Assembly: GCF_900114975.1 (NCBI RefSeq)
Contig: NZ_FOUU01000004.1
Span: 138,986-202,985, forward strand
DNA from: Thermodesulforhabdus norvegica
GTDB taxonomy: Bacteria; Desulfobacterota; Syntrophobacteria; Syntrophobacterales; Thermodesulforhabdaceae
Length of the DNA: 64,000 nt
Direction of reading: 5' to 3'
A program made the position numbers and the translations under genes. The notes under the pieces were generated by a model. The model made no database searches. It was given only the letters and a program-made list of their open reading frames with translations, and was not told where the DNA came from. Positions 18,393 to 26,474 of this stretch are shown piece by piece. Every line of letters begins with the position of its first letter. Positions within the stretch are counted from its first letter, which is position 1.

Positions 18393-19262
18393 ATGAACTG
18401 GTTGAAGGTTATCTACACCTACGGAAGGCTGATAAAGTTCAGTCACACGATCTTTGCTCTGCCCTTTGCACTTTCCTCTGTAATCCTGGCGCACAGACAG
18501 GTCCCCGTTACGAAAGGCAAACTCCTGTGGATAATTTTGGCCATGATAAGTGCCCGATCTGCTGCCATGGGCTTTAACAGATGGGCCGATAGGGTTTACG
18601 ACCGAATGAATCCCAGAACTTCAGGCCGACCTTCCGTCACGGGTGAAATTTCGGCTAAAGCCCTGATAACTTTTATTGCCATTTCCGGAATTGCTTTTGT
18701 CCTGAGTGCTCGCATGATAAACCCGCTGTGCTTTTACCTTGCCTTCCCCGTGCTAGTCTTTTTGCTTTCCTATTCCTATGCAAAGAGGTTTACCCGATGG
18801 TGTCACCTCTGGCTCGGGTGTGCCATAGGATTGGCGCCGATGGGTGCCTGGATTGCCGTTACGGGAGATTTTTCCTGGAAGATAGTGCCCCTTTCAATAG
18901 CCCTGATGACCTACATAGCCGGTTTCGACATACTCTATGCCTGTATGGATGTAGAATTTGACAGACGAACGGGAATTTTTTCTCTTCCCGCCACATCCGG
19001 CGTGGATAAAGCACTCTGGATTTCATCTCTCCTTCACACCGTGACCTTTGGAGCGCTTCTCGTAACGGGTGCGCTTTTTTCTCTGGGCTTTACGTACTAT
19101 GCGGGAGTTGCATTTATCGGATGTCTTTTGATCGTTGAACACCGCCTTGTAAGCCCTTCTGACCTTTCAAGAGTGCCTGTGGCTTTCTTTCATGTAAACT
19201 CCGTAATCTCCGTCTCGCTATTACTTTCCATCCTGATCGACCGGGTGGTTTCAGGATCTTGA
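18393..19262 (+). CDS. UbiA-family polyprenyltransferase (MqnP-like)
   Basis: A 289-residue membrane prenyltransferase with about eight hydrophobic segments. The first Asp-rich motif is MGFNRWADRVYDRMNPRTSGRP (NRxxDxxxD), and the second is DILYACMDVEFDRRTG (YxxxDxxxD). The Asn-Pro-Arg-Thr-x-x-Arg-Pro pattern is typical of the 4-hydroxybenzoate/futalosine-pathway prenyltransferases that attach the isoprenoid tail to the quinone ring. The ATG has GGGGATAA upstream. It lies 189 bp behind the sigma-54 regulator and ends in front of a hairpin and the fluoride riboswitch. Confidence 0.87.
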   Translation: MNWLKVIYTYGRLIKFSHTIFALPFALSSVILAHRQVPVTKGKLLWIILAMISARSAAMGFNRWADRVYDRMNPRTSGRPSVTGEISAKALITFIAISGIAFVLSARMINPLCFYLAFPVLVFLLSYSYAKRFTRWCHLWLGCAIGLAPMGAWIAVTGDFSWKIVPLSIALMTYIAGFDILYACMDVEFDRRTGIFSLPATSGVDKALWISSLLHTVTFGALLVTGALFSLGFTYYAGVAFIGCLLIVEHRLVSPSDLSRVPVAFFHVNSVISVSLLLSILIDRVVSGS

Positions 19263-19264
19263 CA

Positions 19265-19290
19265 CCTTATTGCCCTTTAAGGTAATAAGG
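19265..19290 (+). terminator. Hairpin just after the UbiA gene
   Basis: CCTTATTGCC and GGTAATAAGG form a 10-bp stem (one G-T pair) with a 6-nt loop, starting right after the stop codon. There is no clear T run, so it may be a weak terminator or a 3'-end stabiliser. Confidence 0.38.
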
Positions 19291-19320
19291 ACTTTGTGAA
19301 AAATCGTTCATTGACAAGGT

Positions 19321-19400
19321 GAGGGCAATGAAGTCTGCCCGAATCGCCCGTCGATGAAAGTCGGGCTGATGACTTCTACTCTGCCAGAGGGGGTAGGAGT
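19321..19400 (+). ncRNA. Fluoride riboswitch (crcB motif) aptamer and switching helix
   Basis: The sequence follows the fluoride aptamer pattern closely. GGGC (19323-19326) pairs with GCCC (19337-19340) and encloses AATGAAGTCT. GCCCG (19346-19350) pairs with CGGGC (19362-19366). The diagnostic GGGCTGATGACTTCTAC follows. GAAGTC (19330-19335) pairs with GACTTC (19371-19376) to give the pseudoknot. In competition, ACTTCTAC (19372-19379) can pair with GTAGGAGT (19393-19400). The GGGGGT at 19389-19394 can instead pair with ACCCCC in the 5' arm of the terminator. This supports fluoride-induced antitermination of the downstream antiporter. The call is from my memory of the consensus, not a covariance-model hit. 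Confidence 0.88.
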
Positions 19401-19425
19401 GTCGGCCCGGTGAAGTTCAATGAAC

Positions 19426-19463
19426 AACCCCCGTTTGGCGTAAGCCGGACGGGGGTTTCTTTT
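19426..19463 (+). terminator. Riboswitch-controlled intrinsic terminator
   Basis: A 14-bp stem (19426-19439 with 19444-19457) with a GTAA loop is followed by TTTCTTTTT, and lies directly before the ribosome-binding site of the antiporter gene. Its 5' arm ACCCCC is complementary to GGGGGT at 19389-19394, which gives an antiterminator alternative. It is the expression platform of the fluoride aptamer upstream. Confidence 0.9.
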
Positions 19464-19477
19464 TGCAGGAGGTCGTT

Positions 19478-20959
19478 ATGGCTTTCAGTCTGGCAGTTAT
19501 CGTCATACTGGGTCTTATGGCCGATTACCTTTTCCGAAAACTGAAACTGCCGGGTCTCGTTGGAATGCTGATAGTCGGCATTCTCGTTGGGCCTTATGTT
19601 TTCGGGATTATGCGTCCCGAGATGATGCATGTCTCGGCCGATTTCAGAAAGATAGCCCTTATTGTCATTCTTCTCAGGGCGGGGTTTGAACTCCACCGAG
19701 ATACCTTGCTCCGGGTGGGGCGACCGGCATTGCTTATGTCCGCCGTGCCTGCACTTTTCGAAATTGCAGGCGTCACGCTGGTTGCGCCTCACTGGCTGGG
19801 AATATCCTATTTGGAAGCGGCAATTCTGGGTTCAATACTCGGCGCAGTTTCACCAGCCGTGGTCGTGCCCCTTATGATCGATTTTATGGACCGGGGGCGA
19901 GGAGCCAAAAAAGGAATACCCACTCTGGTTCTTGCAGCTTCCTCCATAGATGACGTCTTCGTCATTGTGATCTTTACCATTCTACTGGGCATGTATACTC
20001 AGCATTCGGTAAGTATTTTCGCAAGCTTACTGAATATACCCGTTTCCATCGTTCTTGGCATCCTTTCTGGTCTGATACCCGGATACCTGCTGTACAGGTT
20101 GTTTGTTAAATACGACTGGCGTCCTCCCAAGAGGACCATTGTGGTCATGGGTATGGCAATTCTCCTGACCTGGCTTGAAGATGTCGCGGGAAAGCACGGT
20201 GTCCACGTAGCAAGCCTTCTGGGGGTAATGGCCATAGGCTTCATCATCCTGGACAAGGCCGAACTCATTGCCCACATGATTTCGCAAAAGCTCAAGAAAC
20301 TATGGGTTTTTGCCGAAATTCTGCTCTTCGTCCTGGTAGGGTCGCAGGTAAACATCCATGTCGCCTGGAAGGCGGGGCTTGCAGGAACGGCGGTGATCTT
20401 AGTCGGGCTTTTGTTTAGGAGTGTAGGGACCTATTTGAGCCTTCTCGGGACAGATCTCGACCCACGGGAGCGCCTTTTCTGCGTGGTTGCCTACATTCCC
20501 AAGGCAACTGTTCAGGCCGCCATCGGTGCGGTGCCCCTTGAAGCCGGGGTCGCCTCCGGTGACGTCATCCTTGCGGTTGCGGTACTTTCGATTTTACTCA
20601 CGGCCCCCTTGGGTGCTATTGGGATAATGATACTGGGAGAAAGAATTCTGGACTACGGTGATGAAGCGGCGGTATATCGTTTCAGGGAGCTCAGGGAAAA
20701 ACTCGGTCTTCCAAGAGTCGGAGAAAGAGTTAGAAGTAAAAAATTCAATACGGTTTGGAAGGTAATAGAAGAAAGAGAAATCTGGCAGAGAGTGGAGGAT
20801 CCCAATTTGGGTGAGGTCAGGCTTGAGCCGGCCATTTACCTCAGGTTCTGGAGGGAAGACTCTGCCAAAGGCCCCGGAACGGGGAAGACCATGGACTGGA
20901 GGTATACTCGAAATTCTCCTCCTTTTAACGCATACTGGGATATTCTGTATGACTGGTAG
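19478..20959 (+). CDS. CPA2-type cation:proton antiporter under fluoride riboswitch control
   Basis: A 493-residue membrane protein of the Na+/H+ exchanger (KefB-like) family. It has about 12 hydrophobic segments, opening with LKLPGLVGMLIVGILVGPYVFG and containing ASSIDDVFVIVIFTILLGM with the paired Asp residues of the transport site. A ~100-residue soluble C-terminal tail follows, without an obvious TrkA-N NAD-binding domain. The start at 19478 has AGGAGG at 19467-19472; a TTG at 19463 lies in the terminator tail. Antiporters are a known class of gene behind fluoride riboswitches, so a role in tolerance to fluoride or to the linked proton load is likely. Confidence 0.91.
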   Translation: MAFSLAVIVILGLMADYLFRKLKLPGLVGMLIVGILVGPYVFGIMRPEMMHVSADFRKIALIVILLRAGFELHRDTLLRVGRPALLMSAVPALFEIAGVTLVAPHWLGISYLEAAILGSILGAVSPAVVVPLMIDFMDRGRGAKKGIPTLVLAASSIDDVFVIVIFTILLGMYTQHSVSIFASLLNIPVSIVLGILSGLIPGYLLYRLFVKYDWRPPKRTIVVMGMAILLTWLEDVAGKHGVHVASLLGVMAIGFIILDKAELIAHMISQKLKKLWVFAEILLFVLVGSQVNIHVAWKAGLAGTAVILVGLLFRSVGTYLSLLGTDLDPRERLFCVVAYIPKATVQAAIGAVPLEAGVASGDVILAVAVLSILLTAPLGAIGIMILGERILDYGDEAAVYRFRELREKLGLPRVGERVRSKKFNTVWKVIEEREIWQRVEDPNLGEVRLEPAIYLRFWREDSAKGPGTGKTMDWRYTRNSPPFNAYWDILYDW

Positions 20960-20969
20960 GAGATAAGCC

Positions 20970-22097
20970 ATGAGGCCCATTTATCTTGACTACAACGCAA
21001 CTACTCCGGTGGACCCTCAGGTTCTTGAAGCAATGCTACCCTTTTTTAAAGAACATTTCGGAAATCCTTCAAGCGGTCATGCCTACGGCCTTGAGGCACG
21101 TCGGGCTGTTGAGAAGGCTCGAAAACAGATGGCCTGTCTCCTGCAGTGCAGCCCCGATGAAGTAATATTCACCAGCGGCGGCACCGAATCCAATAACACG
21201 GTTCTTTTCGGCGTTGCTCAGGCTCTGATGAATAAAGGACGACACATAGTGACCGCCAAAATCGAACATCCTTCCGTTCTTGAGCCCTGTATAGAGCTCA
21301 TGTGTAGAGGTTTCGACGTATCCTTTGTGCCTGTGGACAAAAACGGCTTGGTCGATCCGGACGATCTTCGCCGGGCCATAAGGCCCGATACCGTTCTTGT
21401 CAGCGTAATGCACGCAAACAACGAAATTGGTACGATTCAGCCCCTTGGGAAGATTTCTAAAATAACCAGGGAGCGGGGCATTTTACTCCACACGGATGCT
21501 GCCCAGAGTGCCGGGAAAATCCCCGTGGGAACCGATCTTCTGGGCGTTGACTTTATGACCATTGCCGGACACAAGCTCTACGCTCCTAAAGGTATAGGGG
21601 CATTGTACTGCAAAAACGGCGCTTCTTTCGGAAAGCTCATGTTCGGAGCAGGTCAGGAGCGGGGGGTAAGGCCAGGAACTGAAAACGTCCCTTACATCGT
21701 TGGACTGGGGGAAGCGGCCGATATTGCGGGGCGTATGCTTGCGGAGGAGATAAAAAGGCTGGAGAAACTGAGAAATCGACTTGAAGAGCGGATACTTGAG
21801 GCCCTTCCCGATGCGGTCATCCACGGACGGAATGCTCCCCGGCTTCCCAACACACTCAGTGTGGGTTTTCCCGGAAGGCTTGCCTATGATATCGTAAACG
21901 GCCTTGCCGATAAGGTTGCCATTTCTGCAGGTGCGGCATGTCATTCCCGAGATGTTAGAATCTCACACGTTCTTCAGGCAATACAGGCGCCGGAAGACGT
22001 AGCGAAAGGCACGGTCAGGATATCCCTTGGGCGGTTCACGACTGAGGATGAAATCGACCAGGCTGCCGAGCAGATCATAAAGGTCGTCAAGAAATGA
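20970..22097 (+). CDS. Cysteine desulfurase (NifS/IscS family)
   Basis: A 375-residue PLP enzyme that moves sulfur from cysteine to Fe-S or thio-cofactor assembly. Seen are the opening PIYLDYNATTPVDPQV, EVIFTSGGTESNN, HTDAAQSAGKIPV, the PLP lysine in TIAGHKLYAPKGIGALY, and the sulfur-carrying Cys in ISAGAACHSRDVRISHVL. The start lies 10 bp behind the antiporter stop, with AGGAGATAA as ribosome-binding site. No IscU or NifU scaffold gene is next to it. Position behind the antiporter would place it under fluoride control too if no promoter intervenes. Confidence 0.94.
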   Translation: MRPIYLDYNATTPVDPQVLEAMLPFFKEHFGNPSSGHAYGLEARRAVEKARKQMACLLQCSPDEVIFTSGGTESNNTVLFGVAQALMNKGRHIVTAKIEHPSVLEPCIELMCRGFDVSFVPVDKNGLVDPDDLRRAIRPDTVLVSVMHANNEIGTIQPLGKISKITRERGILLHTDAAQSAGKIPVGTDLLGVDFMTIAGHKLYAPKGIGALYCKNGASFGKLMFGAGQERGVRPGTENVPYIVGLGEAADIAGRMLAEEIKRLEKLRNRLEERILEALPDAVIHGRNAPRLPNTLSVGFPGRLAYDIVNGLADKVAISAGAACHSRDVRISHVLQAIQAPEDVAKGTVRISLGRFTTEDEIDQAAEQIIKVVKK

Positions 22098-22134
22098 TTC
22101 AGGCTGACCTATCTAAAAGGAGTCGACGGTTCCG

Positions 22135-22641
22135 ATGTCGATAGGGAGCTCTAAAAGGGGAAAGCTTTTGATCTTCTGGATCACGGGATTATTCGTTCTG
22201 ATGCTGGATCAACTGAGCAAACGTCTCGTTCGGGAGACTCTTCCGGTCGGTTCGGCCAGCCCCGTTATTCCCGGATTTTTTAACCTCGTACATGTGGAAA
22301 ATCCCGGTGTTGCCTTCAGCATCCTTGCTGATAACCCAACGTTACTGACACGCCTGATTTTAATTTTAATTGCTCTTATTGCCGTTGTCGTACTTAACAC
22401 CGTAGTTGCCCGCTCCGGGGACAATCCCGGTCGCGGTCTTCTTATTCCCTACGGGCTAATCCTTGGGGGGGCTCTGGGTAATCTGTACGACCGGATTACC
22501 AGAGGAATGGTAACGGACTTTCTGGACTTCTATATAGGAGACCTCCACTGGCCGGCTTTCAACCTCGCCGACGGTGCTATCACCGTCGGCGCAATATTTC
22601 TGATAATAGCAACTATCAGAACTCCCGGAAGGCCCGGGTAA
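22135..22641 (+). CDS. lspA: Signal peptidase II (lipoprotein signal peptidase)
   Basis: A 168-residue membrane aspartyl protease that removes signal peptides from prolipoproteins. Four hydrophobic segments are present, and the family motifs are LDQLSKRLVRE, VENPGVAFSI, GNLYDRITRGMVTDFLDF and PAFNLADGAITVG; the two catalytic Asp residues lie in the last two. The length is normal. It follows the cysteine desulfurase by 37 bp and converges with pilP, with only 9 bp between the stops. Confidence 0.95.
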   Translation: MSIGSSKRGKLLIFWITGLFVLMLDQLSKRLVRETLPVGSASPVIPGFFNLVHVENPGVAFSILADNPTLLTRLILILIALIAVVVLNTVVARSGDNPGRGLLIPYGLILGGALGNLYDRITRGMVTDFLDFYIGDLHWPAFNLADGAITVGAIFLIIATIRTPGRPG

Positions 22642-22650
22642 AAACCTCTC

Positions 22651-23226
22651 TTAAGAACTCGTCTTCTTCGGCAACGGTACTACGACCTCTTCCCAGACAA
22701 AGTCCTTGAGCTGGCGGTCCCAGACCTTCTGTTTTATGACGATACGATCCCTGAATATGGCCGATACCACCCCATCCTGATTCCCTACGGGTGTACCAAC
22801 GGTAACGAGATAACCTTTTCCGGTGGAGTCCTCTATAATAGCTCGTCGTCCCATCGGACCCCAGAGTACACCTTTAAAACCCCGCTGTATTTCGCTTATG
22901 TCCATTTTCTGAAGAGGTGTTAGCACAAGGGGTTCCGGTGGGAGCACTTCTTCCAGGGCAGCCCGCTCCATGGCCTCTTCTTCAGGCGACTTCACAAAGG
23001 GTTTGAAAGGATCGGGCAGTGATGCAAGAGGCCCATATCTGAAATCGGGCCTGAGAAGAAATGCTATAAATTCCTTACGATTATCCAGAGCTCTGTCTTC
23101 AGGGCTCTGAGCCTTGACCTCCTTTGACGGGGATTCCTCCTGTCCCTGAACCGTCCATGCATACAAAGGCGCCCCCAGGATAAAAACCACAAATAAAAGG
23201 GTCACAATGCTGGCGATTTTCTTCAT
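22651..23226 (-). CDS. pilP: Type IV pilus assembly protein PilP
   Basis: A 191-residue periplasmic protein with a signal peptide (residues ~1-22), a disordered stretch, and DPFKPF, which heads the PilP fold. LTPLQKMDISEIQRGFKGVLWGPMGRRAIIED then leads into the beta-barrel domain GKGYLVTVGTPVGNQDGVV. PilP bridges PilN/PilO of the inner membrane to the PilQ secretin. The signal peptide lacks a lipobox Cys, unlike many PilP lipoproteins. It stands alone here: pilM, pilN and pilO are not adjacent and pilQ is about 38 kb away. Confidence 0.87.
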   Translation of the reverse strand: MKKIASIVTLLFVVFILGAPLYAWTVQGQEESPSKEVKAQSPEDRALDNRKEFIAFLLRPDFRYGPLASLPDPFKPFVKSPEEEAMERAALEEVLPPEPLVLTPLQKMDISEIQRGFKGVLWGPMGRRAIIEDSTGKGYLVTVGTPVGNQDGVVSAIFRDRIVIKQKVWDRQLKDFVWEEVVVPLPKKTSS

Positions 23227-23403
23227 TGTTGCCCCCTGTGAGTTTGCCGTTATTACCGTGACCTTGCTTTACAGATAATTTACCGGGTTTTACGGGTAAT
23301 ACAAATAAAAAATTCAAGATTCCGTTGTCCTTGTGAGATTGATGTGTTAGCAATGCAAGGAACGGTCAGGTGCAACTGATTTCCACAGGTTCAGAGATCA
23401 GTT

Positions 23404-24180
23404 ATGGTTCGTTATCCGGTTTCCTCGGTGGGCAGGTTCGTCTTTGTGGTATCCTGTTTTTTGATCCTTTTTTATGCCCACTGTGAAAGCAAGAATCTCC
23501 GGATAACGATTTATTATTTTCACAGACCACCCTTCTATGTCCGAGGCGAAAAAGTACCCGGTGGTTTTCTCATGAATTTTACCGTGCATATTTTGAAACA
23601 ATCGGGGATAGATGCAAAACTTGAGGAGCAAAGTCCAAAGCGAATCTTGAGGTTACTGCTCAGCGAGCCGAATGCCTGCTCCGTTGGATGGTTTAAAACG
23701 CCGGATAGAGAGAAACTTTACAAATTCATCGGCCCCTTTTATGTAAGCCCACCGCCGGTTTTGCTGGTCCCGGGAGAATCCCAGTACCACACGAAAATTA
23801 CCCGCAGAGAATTTGAAGCCCTTGCAGCCTCAGGTAAGCTTACCACCCGCTGTGGTTTTTCCTATGGGGCAACCATTGACGAAATTATTGCAGAATATCC
23901 TTCCGTCACCTGTCTTCATGCGCCCACGGCATCCCTCGTAAGGATGCTTGCAACTGGACGCATCGGATCTCTGCTGATAGACTCCGAAGAGTTGGGTTTC
24001 CTTATCCTCAATGATCCGTCGTTGAAAAATCGAGTGAAACCTGTGTATCTCGACAATTTCGTGCCTTCAAATCCCCGGTACATGATGTGTAGCAGAAAGG
24101 CAGACCCGGTTATCCTTCGTGCTATAGATCGTAAACTCGCAGAGGTGGTTCCGTGGCTGAGGAAGGAACGAAACGAGTGA
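23404..24180 (+). CDS. Periplasmic solute-binding protein-like, likely sensor partner
   Basis: A 258-residue protein of the family-3 amino-acid-binding fold. A signal peptide covers residues ~1-27. LRITIYYFHRPPFYV, VPGGFLMNFTVHILKQSG, GWFKTPDREKLYKFIGPFY and a late LATGRIGSLLIDSEELGFLI follow. No transporter gene is nearby. Its stop shares a base with the start of the hybrid kinase (TGATG), suggesting that it senses a ligand for that kinase rather than feeding a permease. The ligand is unknown. Confidence 0.77.
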   Translation: MVRYPVSSVGRFVFVVSCFLILFYAHCESKNLRITIYYFHRPPFYVRGEKVPGGFLMNFTVHILKQSGIDAKLEEQSPKRILRLLLSEPNACSVGWFKTPDREKLYKFIGPFYVSPPPVLLVPGESQYHTKITRREFEALAASGKLTTRCGFSYGATIDEIIAEYPSVTCLHAPTASLVRMLATGRIGSLLIDSEELGFLILNDPSLKNRVKPVYLDNFVPSNPRYMMCSRKADPVILRAIDRKLAEVVPWLRKERNE

Positions 24181-26474
24181 TGATGGAGCATGGCTTGCGG
24201 GAAAAAGGTTATCGTCAAAAAAAGCTGGCATCCTCTCTTGTGATGCTCTGCGTCACAATTATGCTGACCGCGGTGATGATGAGTCTATTGATAGTTGGCA
24301 TTCTGAGCGTCAATTTCATAAAACACGAGAACATGGAAGAAGCCGATGAATACCTCAACTATCTTGTAAATGCTCTTAAAGTGCCTTTGTGGAGACTTGA
24401 TACCGAGACGACCAGAGACATCTGTGATTCCCTGCTTTCTGCTGAGTATCTGGTTTACATCGAAGTAAAGGATGATCTTGGAAATACCATATGCAAGCAT
24501 GATAAGAAGGCCGCACATTTCGTTATTGAGCGAGGCAGTTCCGTTTATTACAACTCTGTACCCGTTGGATCACTTCTGTTCAGGATATCCTACGCATATG
24601 AAATTATGACCTTTATGGCGTGGCTGGGGGCAGCCATTCTTTTCGTCTGTCTGGGTCTTACAGCCGTGGTTTTTACCGTTTATTTCTTCGTTCAAAGAAA
24701 CATCGCAAAGCCGCTGGGAGAACTTCTTGAGTATATGCGAATGATTTCGGAGGGACGCTATGAAATCCCTGCCGCTCCTTTTAAGTACGAGGAGTTCGCA
24801 ACCATAATGGACTTTATGACCGAGATGGCCTCGAGGATAAAAGCCAGAGAACATTCTTTGAAGGAAATTACCGATAGGCTTCGTCGTGAGGTAAAACTTC
24901 GGGGCAAGGCTCTGGAGGCCCTCAGGGAGAGTGAAGAGAAATTTCGAGCTGTTATGTATGCCGCAGGAGACGGGGTTGTCATCGCCCGTTCTGATGGGCG
25001 TATCGAGTATGTGAACAGAGCTGCAGAGGTTATCTTCGAAATGAAGTCGGAGGATCTTGTGGGATCCTGCGTGTGCGATCTGTTCCCGGAAATAAGTCGT
25101 GAGAAACTCCGCGATTATGTCTGCTCTGATAAGACCGACTTTGATCAACCCCTCGAGTTAACCCTCTGGAGTGGCGATAAAAAGCGCCTTGATCTTGAAA
25201 TAACCGTTTCCAAAGCTTTGTACGGTCAGGAAGACGAAGATGGTCGGGTTATTATGATCATCCGGGATATTTCTCTGAGAAGGCGGATGGAGAAAGAACG
25301 GGAAGAAATGAGGGATCACATTCACAGGTTGCAGAAAATTGAAGCGATAGCCACCCTTGCCGCCGGGATTGCCCACGATTTTAACAATGTTCTTACGGTA
25401 ATCATGGGCTTTACGGAACTTGCAAAGTCCGCCTGTAAGGACGGTGAGATTTGTGGTTACCTTGAACAGATAGAAAGGGCGGGAACCTCGGCCCGCGATC
25501 TGGTAAAGCAGATTCTTTCCATAAGCCGTCCCGGGCCGTCCACTTTATCCGATATCGATCTAAAACCCTTTGTCAAGGAAACGGTAAAGTTTATCAGGTC
25601 AATCATACCCTCCACCATTCAGGTAGAACTCAACATGGAGGATGATGGGCTCGTCATACGCGGCGATCCCTCAAAGATTCAGCAGGTTATCATAAATCTC
25701 TGCACAAATGCCGTTCAGGCAATGGAGGGCATGGACGAAGGAATATTGAAAATTAATCTCTATAGACAAAATTTGTCGGCTCCTACGAAATGTGCATCCG
25801 GATTCCTTCCCCCTGGTGAATACGTATGCATTGAAATTGCAGATACCGGCCCGGGTATTCCTTCTGAAATAATGGACAAGATTTTCGATCCCTACTTCAC
25901 AACCAAAAAATCTACCGGCGGCACCGGCTTGGGCCTTGCCGTAGTTAGAAGCATAGTTTCGGGACATAGAGGAGACATTGCCGTGGAGAGCACGCCCGGA
26001 AGGGGTACGGTTTTCAGGGTGTTCTTGCCACGCGCAGCCGATGGAGACGATAAGTTGACAAGTTGGGATAGGGTATATGAAGCTCCGGGTAAGGGTCGAG
26101 GTCAGCTTGTGGTCTTCGTTGATGATGATCCTCTCATCGTGGATATGGCGAAAAGGGCCCTGGAGTCATGGGGCTATAATGTTAAGGCCTTTACCGATTC
26201 TGAAAAGGCTCAGCAATACATCGGTAAGAATATAGGGGAAGTCAGCGTCCTGGTGACCGACATAACGATGCCCGGGATACCGGGACACAGACTTCTTGAA
26301 TACGCAAAGGAACTGAAGCCCGACTTACCCGTCATAGTGTGCACCGGATATGTCGGAAGTCCTTTTGAAAAATACCTGAAAAAGCACAGGGACTTAAAAT
26401 TAGTGTACAAGCCTTACACAATAGAAAGTCTCGCCGGAGCCCTCTCTGAGGTTCTTAATAAACTAGCGCCCTGA
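24180..26474 (+). CDS. Hybrid sensor histidine kinase (HAMP-PAS-HisKA-HATPase-REC)
   Basis: About 764 residues. Membrane segments lie near 20-45 and 155-180, with a short periplasmic region between, then HAMP, a coiled coil, PAS (FRAVMYAAGDGVVIARSDG), the H-box LAAGIAHDFNNVLTVIMGFTEL, an ATPase domain (NLCTNAVQAME, DTGPGIP, GTGLGLAVVRSIV) and a C-terminal receiver (VVFVDDDPLIVDMA, phospho-Asp in VLVTDITMPG). The start at the ATG overlapping the upstream stop is preferred; the frame is open 27 nt further up. The 3' end overlaps the convergent gene by 12 bp. Output target unknown. Confidence 0.94.
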   Translation: MMEHGLREKGYRQKKLASSLVMLCVTIMLTAVMMSLLIVGILSVNFIKHENMEEADEYLNYLVNALKVPLWRLDTETTRDICDSLLSAEYLVYIEVKDDLGNTICKHDKKAAHFVIERGSSVYYNSVPVGSLLFRISYAYEIMTFMAWLGAAILFVCLGLTAVVFTVYFFVQRNIAKPLGELLEYMRMISEGRYEIPAAPFKYEEFATIMDFMTEMASRIKAREHSLKEITDRLRREVKLRGKALEALRESEEKFRAVMYAAGDGVVIARSDGRIEYVNRAAEVIFEMKSEDLVGSCVCDLFPEISREKLRDYVCSDKTDFDQPLELTLWSGDKKRLDLEITVSKALYGQEDEDGRVIMIIRDISLRRRMEKEREEMRDHIHRLQKIEAIATLAAGIAHDFNNVLTVIMGFTELAKSACKDGEICGYLEQIERAGTSARDLVKQILSISRPGPSTLSDIDLKPFVKETVKFIRSIIPSTIQVELNMEDDGLVIRGDPSKIQQVIINLCTNAVQAMEGMDEGILKINLYRQNLSAPTKCASGFLPPGEYVCIEIADTGPGIPSEIMDKIFDPYFTTKKSTGGTGLGLAVVRSIVSGHRGDIAVESTPGRGTVFRVFLPRAADGDDKLTSWDRVYEAPGKGRGQLVVFVDDDPLIVDMAKRALESWGYNVKAFTDSEKAQQYIGKNIGEVSVLVTDITMPGIPGHRLLEYAKELKPDLPVIVCTGYVGSPFEKYLKKHRDLKLVYKPYTIESLAGALSEVLNKLAP

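Noticed and set aside
19310..19316. TTGACA as a promoter -35 element just before the riboswitch
   Set aside because: A -10 at the right distance would fall inside the aptamer and none is present; the transcript must start further upstream.
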